Part shown: in pieces, positions 36,382 to 48,522 of the stretch
Numbering within the stretch: the stretch's first letter is position 1
How the letters are laid out: every line of letters begins with the position of its first letter
DNA from: Nymphaea colorata
Lineage: Eukaryota; Streptophyta; Magnoliopsida; Nymphaeales; Nymphaeaceae
Direction: 5' to 3'
Assembly: GCF_008831285.2 (NCBI RefSeq)
Contig: NC_045147.1
Coordinates: 14,362,854-14,426,853 of the forward strand
Length of the DNA: 64,000 nucleotides
Program-made: the position numbers and the translations under genes
Notes under the pieces: generated by a model
Seen by the model: the letters and a program-made list of their open reading frames with translations, nothing else
Databases searched by the model: none
Told to the model about the DNA's origin: nothing

Positions 36382-36543
36382 AGGGTCATTTGTTATTAAG
36401 AACATTACGTAAGTGTTTCATGAATCTACCTCAAAATTAGAGTACTTTCATGCAACACTTGCTCCAATGTTTCATGAATTTACCTCAAATCTAAGATCGA
36501 TTCATGAAACATTTACGCCTTGTTCTCAATGCCAATCAGCCCC
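36382..36543. mobile_element. Tourist-like (PIF/Harbinger) MITE, 162 bp
   Basis: The two halves are inverted repeats of about 48 bases: the left arm ends GTAAGTGTTTCATGAAT and the right arm begins ATTCATGAAACATTTACG, with outer ends GGGTCATTTG and CAATCAGCCCC. TAA flanks both sides (36379-36381 and 36544-36546). A 3-bp TAA duplication with G-rich termini is the PIF/Harbinger Tourist pattern. There is no coding capacity, and the near-complete fold-back would form a long hairpin RNA if transcribed. Confidence 0.75.
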
Positions 36544-36546
36544 TAA

Positions 36547-39500
36547 ATCTCTGATGGTTGACTATAAAGACTCTTAACATCAATTGTCTTCCATCGGGTT
36601 TACCGTTAAGTTAACAGCAAAAATATCATTAAACTTATAATTATGCACATAAACTGAAAGCAGATAAATGTTTCACAGAAAAGAGATGGAAAAGAGAAGC
36701 ATTCTTTTTTCTACTTTAAATGTTGAAAAGAGAGAACAAGAAGGAAGAATGAGTTGGTGAACCACTAGAGGTTGAAGAATATGAACAACAATTCTTTTTC
36801 ATTTTATTTTTCCTTCCACATGGATGGGTTAGGCCCCAAATTTACCCTTAAACCCCACATGTTGGTTTGAGCTGTGGTCACCATCGTTGTTCATGTCTGA
36901 GCCTTGTACCATCCACATAGGGGTCGGTTGTGCCTGTTCAACATATAGGGGCTGAGAACTAGAAGGCAAGATCATGGATTTCGAATTACCCACAAGAAGC
37001 CATGGAGTTTACTTTGACTCACTGAACAGGGGACAAGTATATGCCAACAAAATATCTTTGTTTCAATTTTTATAATTAAAGCAGGTTATTTGTTAAAATA
37101 TTTGTACATCGCAGATCGCAGGTAGAATGACGTAACATCTAAGTTACCTTCCTTTCAAAAGGTAAAATAATTCTATTTTAATGTTATTCTTTACTCCAAC
37201 TCACATTGGCGGATTGGTCTCTCGCTTAAATGGCAGCTGGTTTCCCCATTCTTCCTCCCCACCCGGCGTCTCCTTTTTCTCAACCACGGGTATGTAAAAA
37301 AGTCAAGGGACACAATGATTCTTAATGGGCGTAGCAATTAAGGCACTGCTTCTACTTATTTTCTCTCTCTTTGTCTCTCTCTTTAAGAGGTAGAAAGAGA
37401 GAAGAAAAAAATTAATAATGTGTGACCCTAGGTGGGGCCTAGATAGATTCAAAATTGCATAAAAAGATGTGAATTGAGAAATCCTTAAGATCTCAACAAC
37501 ACAGTTTTAAAATCTATACTACATATTAAAAACCATAAACCATGGATTCAAAGTTGGAAGAGGAAGGTCCGACCTTGGACTTTTCTATATTATACATTAA
37601 GTCGTTGGACCCTTCCACGCTGACTAACTTCTCCTCCAAGCTTTTTGGGGTGGAGACCAATATGAAACTTTGAATTTGCATGTTAGATATTAGTGGACCT
37701 GAGTCCAGTTATACGGAACAGCCCTATAAGAACCGAGTCACAGTCTTAAAGCCAACTGAAAATTTATTAACTACATATTTAATGCTCCACGGCTGCTTCG
37801 AAGGCCTTTAAACGCAGCAAACTGTTCTCCAACAAACAAGCAACAATTTCAACCTGTGCCCTCTCATGTGAAATGAGCTCCCAAGTCCTCGCAACAAATT
37901 TGAACGCCAACGAATAGGTCAATGTACATACATATATATCCTTGATAGTGATATTTCAAGCTTCGATGACAGCAAGAACCGCCACGAATTTGAACTTGGC
38001 TTGAGGGTCAAAGGCCACAATTCAACAGGAAAAGGGAATCCCCACCAACGGTGTTCAACAAAAATGTTGACAAGATACCTGCTCGATCAAGAGGTCAGCA
38101 TAGACGTCGACAATCGGCTCCTCATGTTCATAGGACCTCACGTATGAAACAGGTGAACCTGTTGGCGATTCAACGGCAATTGGACTACCATTTTCAAATA
38201 AGAATCAGTACATCGTTTCCAAGCCCGTCCTGCGCGAAGATGAGATAGAAAATGCAGCAGTGAATCAATGCCAGTGTACACAAAAAGAAAAGAGGGAGGA
38301 GATAGAGAAATGGAGGGAAAGGTTTTAAATCATACAATTTATTATTTTCTTATGGGCAAACTATCACAAAATACAATCGTTTAATTACAACTAAGTGTGA
38401 GCAACGGGCCAGGTACGAAATGGGCAGTTGGGTACTCAGCCCGTGATGGGCCGGGCTTGGTCATTTGATACCTGGGCTAGCCCGATTAAAAAAATTTGCC
38501 GAGTGAGGATAGGTCGAATTGGGTATTGGGTGTTGCCTGGTCATTATTTGATGCAAATGGTTTGGAGATTCCAGCCAACATAGCCAACATGAGATGGAAT
38601 GCAAAGGAAGTTCTGATCAGAATTTTGAGAACTTTGCAGCATTTTTCTGAAGTGGCGTGTGTTTCACAACCTGATAGGATGGAAAAGTTCATGGGTTAAA
38701 TGTATAAAGGAGATCCTCATGGTCTCAGGGATCCAATCTTTTTGAGGAAGAAATTTCTTCTGGTTCATTGCAATCCTGCCCAATTTCGTTTTGGTTCATT
38801 GTAATCGTGCCTAAGAGGCAGCTAAAGTTTTGCAGGGCAGAATTGATTTGCATTCTGCGCTGTTGAATGGTCGACTGGCTAAAGGGGCTAAGGATGCATA
38901 TTCTTTATACATTTTTTAATTCTTTTGAACAAATTAAGGGAGTGATCCTCCCAGCCCATTTGCACGGTTGCACCGGAAACAAAACATAAACACTTCGTTT
39001 TGACTTGAAACAATCGACTAACTTTTACCAATTAGTCGCGATCTTCCGATCATGCTAACCTGAGCAACCGCCTACGAAAAGTCGGCTGCCAGGTAAATGA
39101 GCCGATAGCCAACTCAACAACTACACCGAGAGACAACCGCCACAAAAGGAGTTCTCGCGACGAGATCAGCGGTGTCCAATAATGTCACAAATGAGTCGTT
39201 AATATTTAAAGCGCAAGAATCCAACACCAAGAGCAACATCCACATAAGAGTTCACATAATTTGGTAGAGATTAAAATCAATCACCTGGTTTCCCAGCGGG
39301 ACACGGGATCTTGATTGGCTTGGCGACGTGCCGCCGACGGTACGTCAACCAAGAAGCATAAGTTCCCGGTAGCAAACATTCTTCAAATCCCTAGCGGATG
39401 ACCTTATTTGCGCGTAATCTGAAAGAGCGGCTGTTTGTTCCTAATCGGTTAGCCCAACCGAAATGATCTAAAAAAACTAAAAAGAATTTTTATTTTCACA

Positions 39501-39956
39501 AAACCCTGACTGCTAAAAGGGCAAATTACCAATCTTCTGAACATCCTAGCCCAAATTACATGGTTACGTAGACAGATCTTCCTGATCGGAAGGCTGAAAG
39601 TAGTGATTCATTAGAAAAATATAACACTAGGCAAAAATGGAGGAAATCACCTATTAAAAACAATGCATAAAAAGAGACTGAAAGACAATGGGTTAAGAAA
39701 CAAAAGAGGCGCCGACCTTAGACTGCAAAATGTAGGTCGCCCATAGAGAAGCAACTAAGCATATGCTAACTTTCACCAGCTATATGGAATCTGAACATTC
39801 ACCATCTCAGCCCGAACGAGGAAAATATTGTTAAAGCAGGGAAGCAAGCCTAGAACGTACATTAGCCAACCACCTAATCAAGTTCATTCCCTATTTTACA
39901 AGCAACCCACCAGTACCACCACCCTATTCCACACCTGGCAAGAGACATGCAACTGC
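36547..39956. other. Intergenic DNA, no gene recognised
   Basis: A/T-rich, with a GGGCC-rich patch at 38405-38485 resembling 62185-62260 (probable old transposon ends). The frames at 38051-38248 and 38496-38699 have no recognised homology. The last few hundred bases hold the ALY 3' UTR (minus strand). Confidence 0.4.
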
Positions 39957-42900
39957 TTAATTAGTTTGCATGGCTTCAGCATGGTACTCCTCCAATTCCT
40001 TATCCAAATCATCTGCAGATTTATCCTGCAGCTGCCTCCTTCCACGCCCACCTCGTGCAGCAGCATTGCCACGGCCACGGCCACGACCCCGACCCCGGCC
40101 CCAGCCACCACGGCTCTGACCACGACCACGACCACGACCTCGACCTCCACGGAACCCTCTGATCAAATGAGAGAGAACACATACAATGAGACAGATCCAT
40201 AGCAATTTTGAGTGGTTGAATTAAATCTGGCCATGTGCGCATATAGAAAAAGTATGTTGCACACAAAAATTAGACTTCCCAGCTTATCCCCACTTAACTA
40301 GATGATGCAGATAAGATGAACCTAAAGGGAACGTAAAATTTATTGTTCCACCCAAAATCAAGCATAGAGAAAAGCACGTTAAACACCACAAAAACAACTA
40401 GTCGCCATTTCATTCAGTTATAGAAAGGGTTTTAACGCCAGATTTTCCAAAAAACTTAAATCAACCAGAAAAAAGACTTAACGTTTGACCAATTTCTTCT
40501 TCACATATTTTGCAAAACTGACCCCGCCTGATATAGGACTAGATAAATATTTATCAAGGGGAACAAAATGAAAGAAAAAAATTTTAGAAGCAGACCTTTC
40601 CCCTACAAATATTCTATCCCACAATCAAACCTTTATCACCCCTTAGATTTTAACAATTGAGCAAGGTTGTTGCAAGCTTGAACACATCCAGATGTATAGA
40701 TTCGGATTTCCATTGAAATGCCACAAGTGGTTGGAAAAACAAATAGCAAATTGTATGCTTACCCCACATTAGGATTCAGGGCATTAGCCACTCCAGCAAT
40801 TCGACCTCGCTCAGGCCTGTAAACATTCTTTCATTAGGATATTTTCAACTCCAGCGGAAAAGTATTAGCCCAAGATTTATAGTCAGAAACATGCAAAGAG
40901 TCAAAGTAGAACCCAGAATTGCAATGAGAGGAGCACCACAAGCCAACACCAACCATTCACACACACATGCATACATATACATAACGGCATATTTTCAGCC
41001 TATCTCAGCAAAGAACAGATAGTCCAAGTGCGTCAGATTCCAAAATAAGAAAAGAGTAGTTATGCAAAGTAGCAATTAGGCTACTAAAACTATTACTATA
41101 ATGGATGGAATCTGTGCCATCCTCACTCATCTGACCATTGACACACACATGTAGACAGGCACATAACAGTAATGCTTTCAGCCTGATCTCAGCAAGGAAC
41201 ATAACAAGGCACAGCACAGTAGCTTCTTTCAATTCATTCTCCCGGCCATCCAAAAATAATCTGCACAGTAAAAAAGGATTGAAAAGGAGGCACTGGTAAA
41301 GAAGGACCATTTTGTGTTTACTGCAACTAATGAAGATCCCCATGCTTTAATTCAACAGCACCTTTAGCATGCGCAAAAAGAAATACGTAGATAAGGTTAA
41401 CTTGAAAATCTGCTTGCTTGATTATTCTATACTACAGCTTACAATTTTGCCAAACTCATTAACTAACGTGACTATATTTTACCTACAATAAACTTAAGAC
41501 TGCTTGGAAGTGAGAGGCAATTAGAATAAAAATGGAGATGAATGGATCTATTGACAACATTCTCTCTAGAAAGCAGCTGGAATTCCATATTTCCATGCAC
41601 ACCCTTTCGATCTCCCACATCGCTTCCAAACAGAACAAGCATGGCAGATCAAAGGCATAAAATATTCATTGAATCCCCTATGGATAATCATCATCATCTT
41701 ACCATTTGCAGCTCCCAAACAAGGTTAAATTACCATATTTCAGGTCAGTAACATGATTATATCTCTTTCTAATCAAGATGCAAGCCCTCTTCAACATGTA
41801 CACCGAGTAGGCAATAGGAGGACATACCCATCATTATAAAATGAAGGCAAATATTAGCAATAGAATGACAGATATATGTGAAGATCTTCACTCACTCCAT
41901 AACCACTGTCCTCCGGCCTCTTCCATTAGCTCCACCGGTGACCTTAACACGAGCTGAAACGGGGACACCAGTATCATTACCAATCAATTCTATCTTCATT
42001 GGTTTCCCATCCAATGAAACATTGTTGTAACGCTTCATGGCTGCTATCGCATCACTTCGCTTTGAATATACAACTTCTGCTGTGCCCTGATGATCAGAAA
42101 CTGCAACGTCAAGTTCATGCCAAATTTTACAGATCATCAAAACCAATACAGCTAGAAAACTAAGTAACCAGATAGTGACAGAAATTAAATGAGAGAACAA
42201 AAAGGTCTAAAGATTAGACACAAATAATAGGCGGAGGTAGTGCACAAGCAAAGTCATTGACATTGCAATTCAGAAGCACAGAAGCTGAAATATGTCTACT
42301 TTGAGATAAATTTGGTACGGCAAAAGAGATTGTCCAATGCATGAAGAAGGGGCTAATGCTAGAAGCAGGATCCAGCCTTCATTACTGAGGAATATCTCAG
42401 AACACAAAAGGCAATGCTTGAAGAGTCTTTGCCTCTTATTATGTGGTTATCCATCTTACCAAGTTAAGCTGGCATTTACAGAATTTATTAGTGGATCCAA
42501 CTGTTTCTGAACAACGCTTTTTCAAGTCATTTCCAGAACATCATTTTTCCATTCAAGTATGTCTTGGAGTCATAAGAAGATACCAAACAATGACATCCAA
42601 ATGCTTCTAGCGTCCATCACTTGAGTACTCCACTGTCTTGGTTCTGTGAAGCCTTAAATTCACATAGGCAATTAAAGGCAGAAAAAACCCCTAAACCACA
42701 GTCCCAAATATCAGAAATAGTTGTTTGAATATTCTGATTTTATCACCAAAAAGAAGAAATTTGATCGTGTAATGTTTTCTAAAATATTGTCAACATAAAT
42801 ATCAGAGTGTTTTCCTTAAAAAAAATCCTTTACTGTTTTCCATTGTCAGTTTAATTTAAAATTCTAAGGCCATTTTGAACAGTTGTTAACATTTTCTTAC

Positions 42901-45900
42901 AAAATTAGTAGAAAACTCTTGTTCATCAATTTTTCTATTTTTTTATATATCTTCAAACTTTTTGAATTCCCTGCATTTTCATAAGGAAAGCAAACTTTAT
43001 GATAAAGTTAACAGCAACCCATAAAAATAAATTCCAATAACATTGCGACAATATCCCAAATTAAAAACCCTGTCCTTTGAAGAACGGAAGCCCCTGAAAA
43101 CCATCATCAGGCCCACATTCTACTAGAAAGCTTCTCCTCTGAAAGCACCTGTACAACTAGCACAGCCTCTCTCTAGCAGCAAGAAGCATTTTGATGCCTA
43201 TGATCCCCCCATGAAAATTTCCCAATATATGATCAATCAAACTTCAGGATTTGTAACATAGAATATGATGCAGAATGAGAACTGGAGATATTAATGTAAT
43301 TTATGCAAGACTTCCTGACCTACATCACACAGACTCGCTTGGAAGGGTGCTGCACCCATGTTTACCTGGATGGACACTGGTGGAGATGCAGGATACGGCT
43401 TGGACATGAAAAAATGATATCTGGTACTCTTGTTTTTTTTTTTAATTCATATTCTACGAAGACAACAAATATGTGTTTGTTTGCTCAAAATCTTACTCTC
43501 TGTGTGTGTGTGTACATGGTCTTGTTCTTGAACCCACATCTTTTAAAGATTCTCCAGACTGGTGATTGTAAGATGCAACCATTTGACGCAGTTCATAATG
43601 TTGTTGCACAAAGAAATTAGAGCTAAAGAAGGAACAGTTGTTCCCAAAATTCTTGCACACTGAAGTATGAAAGGCCCATAGCCACAAATATCGTTCCCAG
43701 ATTTTTATCGACATGGTTTTTCTTAGGTATTTTTTGGCAAAACTATTTTATTGGGAAAATCACGGAGTTTTTTAAAATAATAAAAAATCAAGATGTTCGG
43801 TAAAAATTCAATAAATGGAAAACTAATAAGTATTGTATTGCATTTCGGAGGAGGTCATGTTAAATACTTAAAACAAAAGGAAATAAAACAATCAAACAAA
43901 AGTTAAAAAAAAAACAGAAAATGAAATAAAAAAAATAAATGAAAAATCGCAAAAACGCGTTAAAATCATTTTTAACGTTTTTTCCATATATCGCCATATT
44001 TACTCATTTATCGTTTTCTTTATTTCTTTATTAATACTGCGATATTTGTGGCTATGAAAAAGCCTTAAGTAAACAAGTGTTCCCAAATTGTTACATGCAT
44101 GATGAAGTTAGAGAAGGACAGATGAAGGAAGCACTGACATAGGTTAAAGAGGTGATGTGGAATGTGAATGCTAATCACTAGCATTGACACACAAATTCAG
44201 ATTCTTATGAATTCAGGTGGTCTCCCATTGACACACAAGGTACTCCATGATAGGTCAAAGTCATCATACCCACTCAAACACCCCACAAAATTACAACAAT
44301 GCCTAAGGAACAACCAATTCTTCCATACAAGTTAGAAGAATTCAGCTTCTTTAAGAGATTGAGAAAAATGAATTCAAGAAGCAGATAACTGGCAACCAAA
44401 AAAATAAGAAAAAACATTTTGTTGTTACCAAAAGGATGAGGGCTAACCCATACAGAAGTCCTACTTCCATGCAGGGAGTTTCGGTTATTTTTTCCATGGT
44501 TCTTTAAAAGTTTTAAACTACTTAAATAGATCTGACCTATGTTCTTAATTTTGCAAGAAATGAGCCTTGGAATGACCAGTCGACGTACGCTAGAAGCACT
44601 TCTCTAATTTGAGACCATAAGTTCAGAATTCTGTTGGGAAATGTAAATATGCAAGTCTGGAGAAGATCACGTCTTGATTAAGAATGGGGAACCAAAAGAA
44701 AAAAGGAGCTGTCCAATTGGTACGAAGTATCAAGTATCTATAGTTTGCATTCTGAATATTTTAGTACTCATAATATCCTTGTGTGCCATCAATGGCAAAC
44801 ACAAGTCCCTAAATTGTTATAACCTTCCATTTTAGCAAAGCAGCCTCATTAATAGATCATGACTGTTTTCACTTTTCAGCTAGCACCCGTTGGAAAAAAA
44901 AAAAGCTTCTCAATTAGATGATTAATCAGAAAATTAACCACCACAAGTAACATCATCACTTTAACCAAGATTCCTATGGAAAGCAAGGATGATAACATGC
45001 ACTAGCAAGATTGGAAGTACAAAATCACTACAATCATTGAGGTTAGAAGCTACGACCAGAGCACAACCTCCAACAAATAAAAAAGGAAAGGAAATAATAC
45101 ATGCACATGTGGACCAGCTTCCTTACAAGCAAAACAAAGCAAGACCCACTATCTAACAGGCATATTCTTCCATTGCATGGATCGATCAATAACAATTATA
45201 ATGCATAGGAATATTTAAGATGCACGTGGCAGCAGAAAAATGACTTGAAAACACTACTTGACAGCAAGTATGAGTCATGAAAGTATGTCGAACAGAAAAA
45301 TGTAGAAAAATAATATGCTCAGTACGAAGTTGGTTTCAAGTCATCGAATTGCCATGTATAGGAAAATTTAATAGACACTGCAGCAAGCAAAATGAACTTT
45401 ACAAGCAAAACAAAGCAAGATCCACTATACAACAACTAACAAGCATATTCTTCCACTGCATGGATCGATCAATAACAATCACAACACATGGGAATATCTA
45501 AGATGCACATGGCAGCAAACAAATAACTTGAAAACACTACTTGACGGCAATTATGACAGTATGTCAAACAGAAAACTGTAAAAAAAAGTAATGTGCTCAG
45601 TACAAAGTTGGTTTCAAGTCAACGAATTACCATGTATATTGTATAGGAAAATTTAAGAGGCACTGCAGCAAGCAAAATGACCTAGAAACACTACCTGACA
45701 GTGTTTGTGACAATATGTCAAAAGAGTGTCACAGATATCACGAGATTTTTGAAAATTTCATGATATTTATGAGAAAATCAAATAAAACAAATAATCCGGA
45801 AAAAGTATTGAGAGTTTGAAATATCTCATAACCAAAATCTTGTGATTTTATCACGATTTTTTCACAAAATGTTAATTTAAAAAAAAAAAATTAATGGTTT

Positions 45901-47192
45901 ATGCTTTTTTATTTTTAAAAAAATTGTGAAGATTTTCCTGAGAAAAACAACATTCCCAAAAAGCACTCGAGAAAAACCTGGCCGATATTTTCCCATGAAA
46001 GATATTTGTAACAAGTAACGATGTTCTCAGTACAAACACGGTATCAAATTGATCAATTACATACACGAAAACCTAAGAAACAATCTGCATCAAGCAAATG
46101 ACATGGACACAACACTTAAAATGGCGTTCATGACTGTACGTCAGACACATAATGATGAAGTTTGTACAATTAAAGCGGAAACCGTACAGTTGAGCGACCA
46201 CTACGGTCATAATGTACTGCAAAATGTCTGATGTCTCCAATCTCCGAAAAAAGCTCCTGAAAAAGCAACGCCAAAACAGTGTTGAATAATGGGGCCATAA
46301 ATATAAGAACCGTCTGTCAACAGATCGTGCTAGCTTTCTCCAAACGTTGCCCACCTTAATATCCTCATTTGTCACCCCGTAATCAAGGTTTGAAATGTAT
46401 AATTTTGCCCCCATATCAATGCCAGCGGCTCGCAAGCTATCCTCAAACAAATCATGCTGCCATATCATATCCTTTGATCTGCTGAAAGTCTGGTGATGAA
46501 CGAAAAAGGGCGAGCAATACCCACATCGGCAGAATAAGAATGTCAGCACAACAACCACTTAACAGTAACAGCGCCGGGCTCCTCAAAAGTCAATGATAGA
46601 GATGATGATGATGAAAAAATTTTCCATGAACTCAAAGGAACCCCTATAACATACTAGAAGCAGTACTACTAGTAGTAGAAGAAGCCACTAGAATCAAAAT
46701 ATTTGCATCACAAGGATGCACTAAGTAAACCTTTTTGTATTGCATCAATCACAGTTTAGAAAATGTAAAGGGCCATCAATCGGCTCCCTGTAGGCGATCA
46801 AACAATACTCATAATACCGACGACTGCCGCCCACGATGCCCCAATTATAGACGTTCTCCCATGACCGGAACATCTTCAGTCGAACCGACTTGGGAACGGC
46901 AGTACCTTTTAAAGCAAAAAGACCTTAAGCTTATGGGTATTTGGCTTGCCTTGGCGATCGCATATGATGAGGGCCGAACATTCACCCGGAGCGGCCCCTG
47001 CCTCAAACCTGCCCGACCGGCGCCCCTTGTGCGACCAAACCCGCCGCCTCTGCCTCCTCGCCCACCACCACCACTACCACTACCACCACCACCAACCCCA
47101 CCACCACGGCCTCGGCCTCGGCCTCTGGCCCCGCCGTTCCTCCTGTTGGTTTTGATAATGTCTTCCAACGTCATATCCAGAGTCTTCACCAT
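39957..47192 (-). CDS. ALY: ALY/THO4 mRNA-export adaptor (TREX subunit)
   Basis: Nuclear RNA-binding adaptor that links spliced mRNA and the DEAD-box helicase UAP56 to export. Exons in transcript order: 47192-46950, 46489-46355, 46256-46188, 42086-41896, 40816-40763, 40158-39957. They sum to 894 nt, 297 aa. The N-terminal UAP56-binding motif LDMTLEDIIK (5-14) and the C-terminal one, DLDKELEEYHAEAM, are both present. RG/GG-rich arms flank a single RRM (about 109-183) with RNP2 LYISNL (111-116) and RNP1 region GTAEVVYS (150-157). WQHDLFEDS before the RRM is an ALY signature. The first intron starts with GC (AAG|GCAAGC), a rare donor. The third intron is 4.1 kb. Paralogues ALY1-4 exist in Arabidopsis and I cannot say which this matches best. 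Confidence 0.94.
43677..44056. mobile_element. MITE with perfect 17-bp terminal inverted repeats
   Basis: CATAGCCACAAATATCG at 43677-43693 is repeated as its exact reverse complement at 44040-44056. The 380-bp interior is A/T-rich and non-coding. The flanks, GAAAGGCC on the left and AAAAAGCC on the right, are an imperfect 8-base match, so a target duplication of 8-11 bp is possible but not clean. The superfamily is uncertain (Mutator-like is one option). Confidence 0.75.
45123..46150. repeat. Threefold tandem repeat, unit about 280 bp, in ALY intron 3
   Basis: Copy A is about 45123-45398 and copy B about 45399-45689. They share TTACAAGCAAAACAAAGCAA, GCATATTCTTCCA, GCATGGATCGATCAATAAC, CAGTACRAAGTTGGTTTCAA and CACTGCAGCAAGCAAAATGA. 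Copy C is partial and split: 45690-45726 and 46014 to about 46150, interrupted by the element at 45727-46013. Copy C abuts coding exon 3 (46188-46256). Confidence 0.8.
45727..46013. mobile_element. MITE-like insertion (287 bp) inside repeat copy C
   Basis: The ends TGTCACAGATATC and GATATTTGTAACA are inverted repeats with 11 of 13 matches. Comparison with copy B shows continuous repeat sequence across this point (ATGTCAAAC... to ...AGTAATGTGCTCAGTAC), so copy B acts as the empty site. The ends share CACAAATATC-like sequence with the element at 43677, so both may belong to one family. No clear target duplication is visible. Confidence 0.6.
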
Positions 47193-47215
47193 CGAACGGA
47201 AACAATATTCGAACA

Positions 47216-47494
47216 GAAAACCCTAATCGACCGGGAAAATAGCAAGGCCAGCAAACTTCAAACCAGGCGCACAGACAAATACCGATGACAAGATGATGAG
47301 AGCAAGTCTCGGGGCGACGAGGAGAACGATGTGGGGGCTCGGAGGAAGGCGATAAATAAGACTAGGGTTTCTCAGGGAAGAAGAAATCTGACGCGCCGAA
47401 AGAGATCTGAGCGACGGGAGATTCTAGGGCTCAAAGGAACAAGAAATTGAGAGTGAGAGTGACACAGAAAAATGGGGGCACGGAGAAATTTATA
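47216..47494 (-). promoter_or_regulatory. ALY core promoter and leader: TATA box and telo-boxes
   Basis: Read on the minus strand, TATAAAT lies at 47494-47488, about 295 bases before the ATG, implying a leader of roughly 265 bases. AAACCCTA-type telo-boxes lie in the leader at 47370-47363 and again near 47226-47216. Telo-boxes are typical of plant genes for translation and RNA processing and are bound by TRB proteins. Confidence 0.55.
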
Positions 47495-48399
47495 GGCAGC
47501 GCGTGATCTGGTCTCCGGCTCTTTCTGTCGGAGTCAAAGAGTGGGACTACAACAAAAATGACGAACATGTCCCCGAGCCAACCGGACCCAGACACTGTCT
47601 TCGGCGGTTCGATCTTCACGCCGGCGGGGCTAAGAAATTTATGAAGTTAGCTCGTATCGTGGTTCCCGTCAATGAAAAGTCATTGCGTGTGTGTCAAATT
47701 CGTTGGCTGGTACAATACGGATTTTGATTGATAAACATGGACAGAGAACGAGGAGGAAACTTGTGTTCGTATGTATGATATGACATATAAAGGAAAGATA
47801 AACACGATCATAATGTCAAATATCCACAAAAATATAAAAGTACAGCAGAAATATACATTTTGGAGTAGATTTATGAATACTTAGTTATAGAACATTCGTA
47901 AGAACTCAAACGGGTAGAATGACTGCATCTAATTGCTAATCTATTTTATATCCGGTTAGCCGGATTTGGTAAATAAACATGAATCAGATTGTTGGAGTCA
48001 GGTTCAACATGCAATTTCACATTTGAATCTGAATATGACTCTAGTATTTAATTGGGATTCTATGAGAATCCATTCAATTACATGTTATCGGATCTTAATT
48101 TTGTTATGGTTTTTAAAAAATAGAGTCTTGACTCGATTATACAGAATCCAACCCAGTTAAGTAGGATTAAGGCTCGACATTATCCGAATCCGTACTCTTT
48201 ACGGTTTATTTGGAGTTGGACTTGAATATTTGATTGGACTACTACTATGTCACCAAGATCCGAATACACCATTGGTACCAGATTCAAAGGTCTCGGCCTC
48301 CAATCAAGGACTGGGTCGGTGTTTTGCGTTGCACCCGTCTGTTTCTCTGGCTGGTTCCAACCGTTCTCTCTCTCTCTCTCTCTTTTGGCGCGCGCGCGA
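47495..48399. other. Shared intergenic region between ALY and RAD4
   Basis: The two genes are head to head; their start codons are 1.33 kb apart. The middle (47940-48280) is GAATC/GATCC-rich old repeat DNA. A (CT)n run followed by GCGCGCGCG (about 48366-48398) lies just before RAD4 and may mark its start site. Confidence 0.45.
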
Positions 48400-48456
48400 A
48401 TGGCTCGATGCTCCTTCAGTTCTCGAATCTTTCTCATCGATTTCGATCTTAACTAG
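48400..48456 (+). promoter_or_regulatory. Upstream ORFs in the RAD4 leader
   Basis: Two short frames end before the RAD4 ATG at 48523: an 18-codon one (48400-48456, MARCSFSSRIFLIDFDLN) and an overlapping 14-codon one in another frame (48408-48452). If transcription starts upstream of 48400 they would lower RAD4 translation. Confidence 0.4.
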
Positions 48457-48522
48457 CGGTAGAGGGGGTCGCGTTCGCTTGTACGAAGAATCCGTGGAGA
48501 GGAGAAAAGGAAAGCGATTGAA

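Larger units (their letters stand above)
42087..46187 (-). other. ALY intron 3, repeat-filled
   Basis: A 4.1-kb intron splitting the RRM between HYDRSGRST and GTAEVVYS. It carries a 380-bp terminal-inverted-repeat element (43677-44056), a second one (45727-46013) and a threefold repeat (45123-46150). The rest (42090-43670 and 44060-45120) is A/T-rich with no recognised gene. Confidence 0.75.

Noticed and set aside
46735-47226. 163-codon plus-strand frame over ALY exon 1
   Set aside because: It is the antisense of the RG-repeat exon and gives only Pro-rich low-complexity sequence.
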